Source: Bacillus sp. M6-12 (lineage in GTDB: Bacteria; Bacillota; Bacilli; Bacillales; DSM-1321). Taken from it: a DNA stretch of 64,000 bases. The stretch lies in assembly GCF_002860285.1 (NCBI RefSeq), contig NZ_PGVF01000027.1, positions 1 to 64,000 on the forward strand, written 5' to 3'. Below, one piece after another: positions 41,672-49,803 of this stretch (positions within the stretch are counted from its first letter, which is position 1; every line of letters starts with the position of its first letter). Made by a program: the position numbers and the translations under genes. Below the pieces are notes generated by a model that was not told the DNA's origin, searched no databases, and worked only from the letters and a program-made list of their open reading frames with translations.

Positions 41672-42590
41672 ACTATTTGATTCAGAAACGAACAATCATA
41701 AATCAGGTTTCATTTCAATTATTGGCAGGCCAAATGTAGGAAAAAGCACTTTCCTGAATAGGGTTATCGGCCAGAAAATTGCCATTATGAGCGATAAGCC
41801 ACAGACTACACGCAACAAGATCCAGGGAGTATTAACGCTGGATGATTCACAAATGATCTTTATCGATACACCCGGTATCCATAAGCCAAAGCATAAACTG
41901 GGCGATTTTATGATGAAGGTCGCAACAAACACCCTGAGGGAAGTTGACTTAATCCTGTTTATGATCAATGCTCAGGAAGGAATTGGGCGCGGCGATGAAT
42001 TCATAATTGAAAAGCTGAAGGGTGTCAAAACACCCGTATTCCTGGTAGTAAATAAGATTGACCAAGTCCATCCGGATGAACTTCTGCCATTAATTGAAAC
42101 TTATAAGGATTTACATCCGTTTGAGTCGATTGTTCCGATTTCAGCTCTTGAAGGAAACAATGTAGAGACGCTGCTTGCACAAATTAAGGAGCATTTGCCG
42201 GAAGGACCACAGTTTTATCCTGCAGACCAGGTGACAGATCATCCCGAGCGGTTCATCATTTCTGAACTGATACGTGAAAAGGTCCTTCACCTAACGAGAG
42301 AAGAAATACCTCATAGCATTGCCGTCGTGATTGATACCATTAAAAAAATGGATAACAGTGAAACAATTAATGTAATGGCAACCATAATTGTAGAGCGTGA
42401 TTCGCAAAAAGGAATCGTTATCGGCAAACAAGGGAAGCTGTTAAAGGAAGTGGGCCAGAGAGCAAGGCTAGATATCGAGAATCTGCTGGGTTCAAAGGTA
42501 TTCCTCGAGTTATGGGTCAAGGTTCAAAAGGATTGGCGCAACCGGGCCACACATTTACGGGATTATGGTTTCAGGGAAGACGAGTATTGA
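41664..42590 (+). CDS. era: GTPase Era
   Basis: 308-aa essential GTPase that binds the 3' end of 16S rRNA and helps 30S assembly. G1 is GRPNVGKST, G2 contains TTRNKIQG, G3 DTPGIHKPKH, G4 NKID and G5 SALEG. The C-terminal KH domain is seen as GIVIGKQGKLLKEVG. GGAGGA lies in the cdd end and sets ATG 41664. YqzL and RecO follow. Confidence 0.98.
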   Translation: MTKLFDSETNNHKSGFISIIGRPNVGKSTFLNRVIGQKIAIMSDKPQTTRNKIQGVLTLDDSQMIFIDTPGIHKPKHKLGDFMMKVATNTLREVDLILFMINAQEGIGRGDEFIIEKLKGVKTPVFLVVNKIDQVHPDELLPLIETYKDLHPFESIVPISALEGNNVETLLAQIKEHLPEGPQFYPADQVTDHPERFIISELIREKVLHLTREEIPHSIAVVIDTIKKMDNSETINVMATIIVERDSQKGIVIGKQGKLLKEVGQRARLDIENLLGSKVFLELWVKVQKDWRNRATHLRDYGFREDEY

Positions 42591-42695
42591 TAAATTATTA
42601 GTAAATTTTGCTTCACATCATTATTAAACGAACGGTCAAGCTAATCTTATGGCAGGAATTTAAAAATGCTAGTAAAACGGAAAGGTGGGCTTTAT

Positions 42696-42839
42696 ATGTT
42701 GGATTTTACCTGGAAAGTATTCAGTCAGACAGGTAATGTGGACACTTATCTGCTTTTTAAAGAGCTTGAAGTGGAAAGACACGAAAGACCCGAAAGAATG
42801 GAAGAAGAACTAGCAGAAATTGACTTTCCAGTCTCATAG
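42696..42839 (+). CDS. yqzL: YqzL family small protein
   Basis: 47-aa acidic protein beginning MLDFTWKVFSQTGNVDTYLL and ending ELAEIDFPVS. It matches the short YqzL family found between era and recO in Bacillus. AAAGGTGGGC precedes ATG 42696 by 6 nt. The function is unknown; no membrane segment is seen. Confidence 0.93.
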   Translation: MLDFTWKVFSQTGNVDTYLLFKELEVERHERPERMEEELAEIDFPVS

Positions 42840-43029
42840 TTAAACGGCTTGGGTAAATAAGCTGTTACGTCTTTCGCAACAGCAAATTGTTCCTTTGTCG
42901 CCAGTGAATAATTATGATGTGGGCCAGGTCAGTACCTATTTATAGGTATGCTCTAGCAGCATAGAAGATTCTGTAATCTGGCAATTATTATGGATTTGTC
43001 TTGTGTTCGCAAACAGGTGGTGGCCTATT

Positions 43030-43782
43030 TTGTTTCAAAAGTGTGAAGGCATTGTGATTCGCCGGACAAATTACGGAGAAAATAATAAAATAATTACTTT
43101 ATATACCCGTGAGTGGGGTAAAACAGGAGTGATGGCAAGAGGGGCAAGTAAGCCAAACAGCAGGCTCTCGGCTGTCACTCAGCTTTTTTATTACGGGTAT
43201 TTTCTCGTTCAGCCCTCAACTGGCCTGGGAACCCTTCAGCAAGGGGAAACAATCAACAGCCTTCGTTCTATAAGGGAGGATATTTTTGCGACCGCGTATG
43301 CCTCCTATATTATCGAATTGCTGGATAAAAGCGTGGAGGACAAGAAAGCGAACCCGTTCTTATTCGAACTCGTTCTCCAAACCCTTATGTACATAGATGA
43401 GGGGTACGACGCAGAAATTCTTAAATTCATTTTCGAGATGAAAATGCTCCCGGTGCTGGGATTGACACCGACTCTGGATCACTGTGCCAATTGCGGTAAC
43501 ACAGAAGGGGAATTTTCTTTTTCATTAAGAGAGGGCGGGTTTCTTTGCCACCGATGCTATGAAAAAGATCCTTACCGGATAAAAATTTCACCTGCTTCAT
43601 TGAAGCTGCTGCGATTATTTTACTATTTCGATCTTACAAGGCTGGGAAACGTTTCAGTAAAGCAGGAAACGAAAAAAGAGCTGGAGCGCGTTATTGATAC
43701 GTACTATGAAGAGTTTTCCGGCCTGCAGCTGAAATCAAAAAAATTCTTAAAGCAAATGGACAATTTAAAGGACTTGCTTTAA
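43030..43782 (+). CDS. recO: DNA repair protein RecO
   Basis: 250-aa recombination mediator that works with RecR to load RecA onto SSB-coated single-strand DNA. An N-terminal OB-fold (CEGIVIRRTNYGENNKI, GVMARGASKPNSRLS) is followed by an alpha-helical domain with a four-Cys zinc finger (CANCGN and CHRC). TTG 43030 with GGTGGTGG upstream gives MFQKCEGIV, matching homologues; the 9-codon longer frame is rejected. Confidence 0.95.
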   Translation: MFQKCEGIVIRRTNYGENNKIITLYTREWGKTGVMARGASKPNSRLSAVTQLFYYGYFLVQPSTGLGTLQQGETINSLRSIREDIFATAYASYIIELLDKSVEDKKANPFLFELVLQTLMYIDEGYDAEILKFIFEMKMLPVLGLTPTLDHCANCGNTEGEFSFSLREGGFLCHRCYEKDPYRIKISPASLKLLRLFYYFDLTRLGNVSVKQETKKELERVIDTYYEEFSGLQLKSKKFLKQMDNLKDLL

Positions 43783-43861
43783 TATTTTTCTAATTGCCAG
43801 CGTTAAGTCATAAAATGCCGCTGTCAGATTTCTATCGAGTTGAATTTGGTCTTATCAGTAT

Positions 43862-43890
43862 TTGACATTCCGGAGCCACTCGGATAAAAT
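43862..43890 (+). promoter_or_regulatory. Sigma-A promoter of glyQS
   Basis: Perfect TTGACA (43862-43867), 17-nt spacer, TAAAAT (43885-43890), directly upstream of the T-box leader. Confidence 0.88.
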
Positions 43891-43896
43891 CTATTC

Positions 43897-44118
43897 ATAA
43901 TATTTCGTTGCTTTGATGGAAAGGAGTACCTATAGCACTCTGTATTAGCGAACCTGGGATAGTGGGAGCCGGGGTATGGAAGCTTTAGGGAAGGCAGTCC
44001 GGAGCAATTATTCTGCAAAGTGCAGAAAAAAGAGGCCGATTTGTTCGGCAAGTAGGGTGGAACCGCGGGTAACTCTCGTCCCTATGCTAATCAGGCATAG
44101 GAACGGGAGTTTTTTGTT
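43897..44118 (+). promoter_or_regulatory. Glycyl T-box riboswitch
   Basis: Leader that senses uncharged tRNA-Gly. Stem I features include the GGAGTA segment and AGCGAACCTGGGATAGTGGG. The specifier region GAAGGCA places the codon GGC at 43993-43995, pairing with anticodon GCC. The T-box AGGGTGGAACCGCG lies at 44054-44067; its TGGA matches the UCCA acceptor end of tRNA-Gly. The terminator (44071-44116), with AACTCTCGT pairing ACGGGAGTT, ends in a T-run. Confidence 0.96.
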
Positions 44119-44143
44119 TTTTACATAAAACGGCGTGCCCGGA

Positions 44144-44304
44144 CAGAAAAGCGCAAGCGCCCTGATGAAGCGCTGACAGAAGGTGCTTTTTGCCTTCCGA
44201 AGCGATTGGCTTAGACCAAGGGTGTAACGGTACTTGGTTACGCACTCGGGGGACTGGGTGCTGGGGCTAGACATCTGTACTTGTTAAAAAAGTATACTTT
44301 CTTA
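44144..44304 (-). repeat. Dispersed palindromic repeat, copy B
   Basis: Inverted relative of the element at 29-183. Shared are the ends TAAGAAAGTATA and GCGCTTGCGCTTTTC and the CTTCGGAAGGCAAAAAGC core. The middle differs: copy B has an inserted hairpin-forming segment (ACCAAG / CTTGGT) and lacks the CTTATG...GGGGCTG arm that makes copy A palindromic. It lies entirely inside the glyQS leader, between the T-box terminator and the glyQ ribosome site, so every antiterminated glyQS mRNA carries it. Confidence 0.8.
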
Positions 44305-44334
44305 TCTTAGAACTAAAATTTTTGGAGGTGCACG

Positions 44335-45225
44335 ATGAATATTCAAAACATGATACTTACTTTGCAAAAGCATTGGTCAGACCAGGGCTGCATTTTAATG
44401 CAGGCCTATGATGTAGAAAAAGGTGCAGGAACGATGAGCCCCTACACATTCCTGCGGGCTATCGGGCCTGAACCGTGGAACGTAGCCTATGTAGAACCTT
44501 CAAGGCGACCGGCTGACGGACGTTATGGTGAAAATCCGAATCGCTTATATCAGCACCACCAGTTTCAGGTGATCATGAAGCCTTCGCCGGATAATATCCA
44601 GGAACTTTATTTGGATTCATTAAAGGCTTTAGGGATAAATCCGCTTGAGCACGACATCCGGTTTGTAGAAGACAACTGGGAAAACCCATCCCTTGGATGT
44701 GCAGGCCTTGGCTGGGAAGTATGGCTTGATGGGATGGAAATCACGCAATTTACCTATTTTCAGCAGGTAGGAGGATTAGAGTGCAAGCCGGTTTCTGTGG
44801 AAATCACTTATGGAATCGAGCGTCTGGCCTCGTATATTCAGGACAAAGAAAATGTGTTCGATTTGGAGTGGACAGAAGGTTTTACAGTCCGGGATATCTT
44901 CATGCAGCCGGAATATGAACATTCAAAATACACCTTTGAGACTTCTGATGCAGATATGCTGTTCCAGCTGTTTTCCATGTATGAAAAGGAAGCACAGCGC
45001 CAGATGGAAGAAGGTCTGGTTCATCCTGCTTATGATTATGTCCTGAAATGCTCTCACGTTTTTAACCTGCTAGATGCAAGAGGTGCCATTTCAGTTACCG
45101 AGCGTACGGGCTATATTGGCCGCTGCCGCAATATGGCACGAAAAATTGCCAGAACATTTTATGATGAAAGGGAAAAGCTAGGGTTCCCAATTCTGAAACA
45201 GAAGGGAGAATTCATCAATGAGTAA
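44335..45225 (+). CDS. glyQ: Glycine-tRNA ligase alpha subunit
   Basis: 296-aa catalytic subunit of the heterotetrameric bacterial glycyl-tRNA synthetase. Class II motifs are seen in YVEPSRRPADGRYGENPNR and FTYFQQVGG, and the C-terminal helix bundle ends near TEKxxYIGRCR-like TERTGYIGRCRNMARK. GGAGGTG precedes ATG 44335. The stop overlaps glyS (ATGAGTAA). Expression is governed by the glycyl T-box. Confidence 0.98.
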   Translation: MNIQNMILTLQKHWSDQGCILMQAYDVEKGAGTMSPYTFLRAIGPEPWNVAYVEPSRRPADGRYGENPNRLYQHHQFQVIMKPSPDNIQELYLDSLKALGINPLEHDIRFVEDNWENPSLGCAGLGWEVWLDGMEITQFTYFQQVGGLECKPVSVEITYGIERLASYIQDKENVFDLEWTEGFTVRDIFMQPEYEHSKYTFETSDADMLFQLFSMYEKEAQRQMEEGLVHPAYDYVLKCSHVFNLLDARGAISVTERTGYIGRCRNMARKIARTFYDEREKLGFPILKQKGEFINE

Positions 45226-47290
45226 GCGTGATTTGCTGCTTGAAGTAGGACTCGAAGAATTGCCGGCACGCTTTGTTACGTCTTCAATGGAACAGCTTTC
45301 TGAAAGACTTCAGAAATGGCTGCAGGAAAAGGCGATTGAGTTTGGAAGCGTTGTTGCGTATTCCACACCGCGGAGGCTTGCAGTACTTATAAAGGATGTT
45401 TCAGAATCTCAAAAGGATATTAATGAGGAAGCTAAAGGGCCGGCGAAAAAAATTGCTCTTGATGCTGAAGGAAATTGGTCAAAAGCTGCTATTGGTTTTA
45501 CCCGGGGACAGGGTGTGACTGTGGATGATATCTTCTTTAAAGAAATAGCTGGCGTTGAATATGTCCATGTGAAAAAATTCATAAAGGGCCAGCCAACGGC
45601 CAATCTTTTAAGCGAGCTTGGCCAAATTATTACATCAATGACTTTCCCGAAAAATATGAGATGGGCAAACCAGGAATTGCGTTTTGCCCGCCCTATTAAA
45701 TGGATCGCTGCTTTATTTGGGGAAGAGGTTATTCCCTTTAGTGTGGCGGATGTGGAGAGCGAACGGAAAACAAAGGGGCACCGTTTCTTAGGAGAAGAGA
45801 TTTCGCTTTCTAATGCTTCTTCATATGAATCCGAGCTTAAAAACCAACTTGTCATTGCTGATCCCTCAGCGAGAAAAGCGCTCATTCTCAAACAGCTGAA
45901 ACAGCTTGAACATGAGAATAAATGGCAGATTCCCGTTGATGGAGATCTGCTGGAAGAGGTAACGAATCTAGTAGAATTCCCAACCGCTTTATTTGGCGGA
46001 TTTGAACAGGAGTACCTGGAGCTTCCGGAAAAAGTCCTAATTACATCCATGAAAGAACATCAGCGCTATTTTCCTGTCAGGAACGCGTCAGGTGAATTGC
46101 TCCCTTACTTTGTAACTGTCAGAAATGGGGATTCGAAAAACATCGAGACCGTCTCTAAAGGAAATGAAAAAGTATTAAGGGCCCGTTTGGCTGATGCCTC
46201 TTTCTTTTATAATGAAGATCAAAAGATTGAAATTGAAGCTTCGCAAAAAAAGCTCGAATCCATTGTTTATCATGAAGAACTTGGAACATTGGCCGAAAAG
46301 GTTGGCCGTGTGAAACAGCTTGCCCTATCTCTTGCTGAGGCTTTAGGTGTAACTTCTGAGGAGAAAGAGCTTACAGCACGCGCTGCTGAAATCAGCAAAT
46401 TTGACCTTGTAACAAACATGGTATACGAATTCCCTGAACTTCAAGGATATATGGGTGAACGGTATGCTCGTATTAAAGGAGAAAACGAGGCTGTTGCAGC
46501 AGCTATTAATGAGCATTATATGCCAAGGCATGCAGAGGATAACGTACCTCCGTCGCTGATCGGTGCTGTGCTTAGTGTTGCCGAGAAGATGGACACAATT
46601 GCCGCTTTCTTTTCGATCGGAATTATACCTTCTGGCTCCCAGGATCCATATGCGCTAAGAAGGCAAGCGAGCGGAATCGTAAATATTTTAACCGCAAAGA
46701 AATGGGAACTTACCGTTGAAGAAATCGTTGATATGGCGCTGGATTCTCTTCAAAAGGCTTCAAAAGGCTCAAGAGATGCTGCAGAAGTGAAGAGTGAAGT
46801 CCTGCAATTCTTAAAAGCGCGTGTGAAACACCTGCTGTCTGAAGAGGGAATTCGCTATGATATTGCAGACGCTGTTCTGGAAAATCAGCTTGATATCCTT
46901 TCTTCCCTTGTGGAACGGGCACAGGTACTTGAATCCCGAAAGGAGGACCCTGACTTTAAGGGGAATCTGGAAGCGTTAAGCAGGGTTATTAATCTGGCAT
47001 CAAAGGCTGAAGATAATGGCCAAATCAATGAAGCAAATTTCGAAAATGACTCTGAACGGGCGTTGTACAATAAATTCCTGTCTGTTCGGGACAGCTACAG
47101 CTCACTCACAAGTGAGGCAGAAAAATTTGATAGTTTAGTGTCATTAAAGCCAGAGATTGAAGATTTCTTCGACAATACGATGGTAATGGCGGAAGACCCT
47201 GCATTAAGGGAGAACAGGCTGGCACTTCTAAAAACAATTAGCTTTTATATACGCCAGTTTGCAGAGATGAATAAAATCATTGCTTCATAA
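45218..47290 (+). CDS. glyS: Glycine-tRNA ligase beta subunit
   Basis: 690-aa tRNA-binding subunit of glycyl-tRNA synthetase. The N-terminus LLLEVGLEELPARFV is the family signature, an HD-like domain lies in the middle (ISKFDLVTNMVYEFPELQG), and the C-terminal DALR-type anticodon-binding region ends the protein. It overlaps glyQ by 8 nt, keeping the two subunits in balance. Full length, no frameshift. Confidence 0.98.
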   Translation: MSKRDLLLEVGLEELPARFVTSSMEQLSERLQKWLQEKAIEFGSVVAYSTPRRLAVLIKDVSESQKDINEEAKGPAKKIALDAEGNWSKAAIGFTRGQGVTVDDIFFKEIAGVEYVHVKKFIKGQPTANLLSELGQIITSMTFPKNMRWANQELRFARPIKWIAALFGEEVIPFSVADVESERKTKGHRFLGEEISLSNASSYESELKNQLVIADPSARKALILKQLKQLEHENKWQIPVDGDLLEEVTNLVEFPTALFGGFEQEYLELPEKVLITSMKEHQRYFPVRNASGELLPYFVTVRNGDSKNIETVSKGNEKVLRARLADASFFYNEDQKIEIEASQKKLESIVYHEELGTLAEKVGRVKQLALSLAEALGVTSEEKELTARAAEISKFDLVTNMVYEFPELQGYMGERYARIKGENEAVAAAINEHYMPRHAEDNVPPSLIGAVLSVAEKMDTIAAFFSIGIIPSGSQDPYALRRQASGIVNILTAKKWELTVEEIVDMALDSLQKASKGSRDAAEVKSEVLQFLKARVKHLLSEEGIRYDIADAVLENQLDILSSLVERAQVLESRKEDPDFKGNLEALSRVINLASKAEDNGQINEANFENDSERALYNKFLSVRDSYSSLTSEAEKFDSLVSLKPEIEDFFDNTMVMAEDPALRENRLALLKTISFYIRQFAEMNKIIAS

Positions 47291-47318
47291 TCCGGCTGAG
47301 AAACAACTTTTAAATTGT

Positions 47319-47355
47319 AAGACCTGCTTGAAACTTGGCAGGTCTTTGCATTTTG
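47319..47355 (+). terminator. Terminator of glyQS
   Basis: AAGACCTGC (47319-47327) pairs with GCAGGTCTT (47338-47346), followed by TGCATTTT. Confidence 0.8.
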
Positions 47356-47448
47356 GCAAATATTCTCCGTTATTAAGGTTCCTTTATCTTTTCATTTGTA
47401 GAGGATAGTATATAATTTATATAAATAATCCATTAAGAGCGGCGGGCG

Positions 47449-48084
47449 GTGAGGAAAATAGAACTGAACAAAAGGCAGGAACGGATACTGCAAATCGTGA
47501 AGGAAAACGGCCCCATTACAGGAGAGCATATCGCAGACCAGCTGAATTTGACGCGTGCAACCCTGAGGCCCGATCTTGCTATTCTTACAATGGCCGGATA
47601 TCTGGATGCAAGGCCGAGGGTGGGATATTTCTACACAGGAAAGACAACAACCCAGCTGTTGACCGACAATCTGAATAAACTGTATGTTAAAGATTTTCAA
47701 TCTATACCTGTTGTCGTAGGTGAAAGTATTTCCGTCTATGATGCGATTGTTATGATGTTCCTGGAAGATGTTGGGACACTGTTTGTCGTCGACAAAGAAT
47801 CGGTTTTAGTTGGAGTTCTGTCTAGGAAAGACCTGCTCCGGGCCAGCATAGGTAAGCAGGAGCTAAACACAGTTCCCGTTAACATTATTATGACAAGGAT
47901 GCCTAATATCACAGTGTGCAAGAAAGATGACCTGCTGATAGATGTTGCCAAAAAATTGATTGAAAAGCAAATAGACGCGCTCCCGATCGTAAAAGAGACG
48001 GAGAGGGGTTTTGAGGTAACCGGGAGAATAACGAAAACCAATATCACCAAGGCTTTTCTGTCTCTTGCAGCCGATGATTTGTAG
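47449..48084 (+). CDS. ccpN: Transcriptional repressor CcpN
   Basis: 211-aa repressor (YqzB) of gluconeogenic genes (gapB, pckA) and the small RNA SR1 in B. subtilis, acting under glycolytic conditions. An N-terminal helix-turn-helix (KRQERILQIVKENGPITGEHIADQL read in short blocks) is followed by two CBS domains (DAIVMMFLEDVGTLFVVD and ITVCKKDDLLIDVA regions) that bind nucleotides. The start is GTG 47449 with a poor GGCGGGCGG site. Its partner ppsR follows 14 nt downstream. Confidence 0.94.
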   Translation: MRKIELNKRQERILQIVKENGPITGEHIADQLNLTRATLRPDLAILTMAGYLDARPRVGYFYTGKTTTQLLTDNLNKLYVKDFQSIPVVVGESISVYDAIVMMFLEDVGTLFVVDKESVLVGVLSRKDLLRASIGKQELNTVPVNIIMTRMPNITVCKKDDLLIDVAKKLIEKQIDALPIVKETERGFEVTGRITKTNITKAFLSLAADDL

Positions 48085-48098
48085 AAGGGGGATACTTA

Positions 48099-48902
48099 GT
48101 GAATTCGATTATATATGTTGTTTCAGACTCTGTCGGCGAAACTGCTGACCTTGTTGCGAAGGCCGCAATCAGCCAGTTTGCTGGCACAAATTTCACATTA
48201 AAACGCATTCCATATGTTGAGGACGAACAAATTATCGACGAAGTGATATCGCTTGCGAAGCTTAACCAGGCCATTATTGTTTATACACTTGTAAGGCCGG
48301 AAATCCGGGCTTATCTGCAGGATCAGGCCAGCAAGGAAGATGTTCTGGCGTACGATATTATTGGTCCGCTTATGGATATTCTGCAAAAAAAATCCAATTC
48401 AGATCCATTGAACGAGCCGGGCATGGTAAGGAAGCTGGACGAGGACTATTTCAAAAGAGTGGAAGCAATTGAATTTGCTGTCAAATACGATGATGGACGC
48501 GATCCGCGCGGAATTCTGCGGGCGGATATTGTCCTGGTTGGCGTTTCGAGGACATCCAAAACCCCGCTTTCCCAATATCTTGCCCATAAACGGTACAGGG
48601 TTGCCAATGTTCCTCTGGTGCCAGAGGTGGAGCCGCCGGAGGAGCTATTCCTCGTTTCACCTGAGAAATGCTTCGGTTTAAAGATCAGTCCGGAAAAATT
48701 AAACCATATTCGAAAAGAAAGGCTTAAGTCGCTGGGGCTGAACGATCATGCCATCTATGCGAATGTCGAGCGCATTAAGGAAGAATTAAAATACTTCGAA
48801 GGTATTGTTTCCCGGCTGAATTGCCCAATTATAGATGTGACGAATAAAGCAGTGGAAGAAACAGCTAATTCAATTATTAATATTATTCAAAACCGAAATT
48901 GA
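48099..48902 (+). CDS. ppsR: PPDK regulatory kinase/phosphorylase
   Basis: 267-aa DUF299 protein (YqfL), bifunctional ADP-dependent kinase and Pi-dependent phosphorylase that controls pyruvate phosphate dikinase or PEP synthetase. The P-loop-like motif is GVSRTSKTPLS (about 151-161); the N-terminus IIYVVSDSVGETADLVAKA is the family signature. Start GTG 48099 follows AGAAGGGGG. In B. subtilis it modulates CcpN-dependent gene expression, which matches this operon. Confidence 0.94.
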   Translation: MNSIIYVVSDSVGETADLVAKAAISQFAGTNFTLKRIPYVEDEQIIDEVISLAKLNQAIIVYTLVRPEIRAYLQDQASKEDVLAYDIIGPLMDILQKKSNSDPLNEPGMVRKLDEDYFKRVEAIEFAVKYDDGRDPRGILRADIVLVGVSRTSKTPLSQYLAHKRYRVANVPLVPEVEPPEELFLVSPEKCFGLKISPEKLNHIRKERLKSLGLNDHAIYANVERIKEELKYFEGIVSRLNCPIIDVTNKAVEETANSIINIIQNRN

Positions 48903-49295
48903 TAGTCTATCTGGCCAAAGATTGATTGCGGGTGCTGGAGCTGATGAACGATGTGGCTTAAAAGCTGATGAGCTTTTGCCGAAGGGACTCACTCTGAACC
49001 CGCTATTTTATGTGGTAAATACCGGGTATTTTGTTACTGAACATTCACTATTCCTGCGGATCCATATTAAATTGCGGCCAGTAAAGTTTTTTATTAGAAT
49101 TTTTGATACATGTATACTATAATAAAAAATTGTGATAAAAATAAATTCTCAAGGTTTAGACTTGACTAAATAGGAATAAACTATTAACGGTGAGTTGTCA
49201 AGGTTTCAAGTATAATATAATTCGACAAATCCTCCTCCGTAAAACATTTGTAAAGGAGAAAAAGGATAATTGAAAAAAGTGTAGAATTAAAAGAT
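48903..49295 (+). other. 393-nt interval without a gene
   Basis: No supported CDS, strong terminator or conserved RNA is seen between ppsR and yqxD. A 66-codon frame at 48922-49122 has no ribosome site. The right part is AT-rich with promoter-like boxes (TTGACT at 49162-49167, TATAAT at 49211-49216 and 49216-49221) that do not pair at 17-nt spacing; the yqxD-dnaG-sigA promoter is probably in this stretch. A start TTG at 49270 behind AAAGGAG opens only a 4-codon frame. Confidence 0.6.
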
Positions 49296-49760
49296 ATGAT
49301 AAAGAACCTTAAAGTTTTTGTGGATGCAGACGCCTGTCCTGTGAAAAAGGAAGTCATTGAATGTGCGGATGTGCACAAGCTTCCTGTTTGCTTTGTCGCT
49401 TCGATCAAAAATATGATGAATGAGCCGGCTGCTGGAGATTGGGTCCATGTTGATGCAGATAAAGAAGCTGCCGACTTATATATCATCAATGCATCTAAGC
49501 GAGGAGATATTGTTATCACTGCAGACATCGGTCTTGCGGCTACAGCACTTGCCAAAGGTGTTTATGCGCTTTCCCCCAGGGGAAAGGAATACAATGATGA
49601 CAATATTCAGACGTTGCTGGATATGAGATTTTACTCCGCAAAGCTTAGAAGGCAAGGGAAGCATACTAAAGGGCCAAAACCCTTTACATCGGCTGACCGC
49701 CTTAGGTTTAAAGAATCCTTTGCGGAAATATTGTCGAACCTTGAAGGATTTTGCGATTGA
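49296..49760 (+). CDS. yqxD: YaiI/YqxD family (UPF0178) protein
   Basis: 154-aa protein with an N-terminal nuclease-like (PIN/NYN-type) start VFVDADACPVKKEV and ITADIGLAATALAKG. The conserved aspartates resemble metal-binding residues of PIN-fold RNases, but no activity is established to my knowledge. It is the first gene of yqxD-dnaG-sigA. The ribosome site is weak. Confidence 0.92.
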   Translation: MIKNLKVFVDADACPVKKEVIECADVHKLPVCFVASIKNMMNEPAAGDWVHVDADKEAADLYIINASKRGDIVITADIGLAATALAKGVYALSPRGKEYNDDNIQTLLDMRFYSAKLRRQGKHTKGPKPFTSADRLRFKESFAEILSNLEGFCD

Positions 49761-49803
49761 AATCTAGAATTATGTTTATCACCGCGAAAAAAGGTGAGCG
49801 TAT

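Noticed and set aside
45409..46050. 213-codon minus-strand frame opposite glyS
   Set aside because: Antisense shadow of glyS; Ser/Cys/Phe-rich, no ribosome site, no recognisable domain.
48922..49122. 66-codon frame after ppsR
   Set aside because: No ribosome site and no conserved features; most likely chance.
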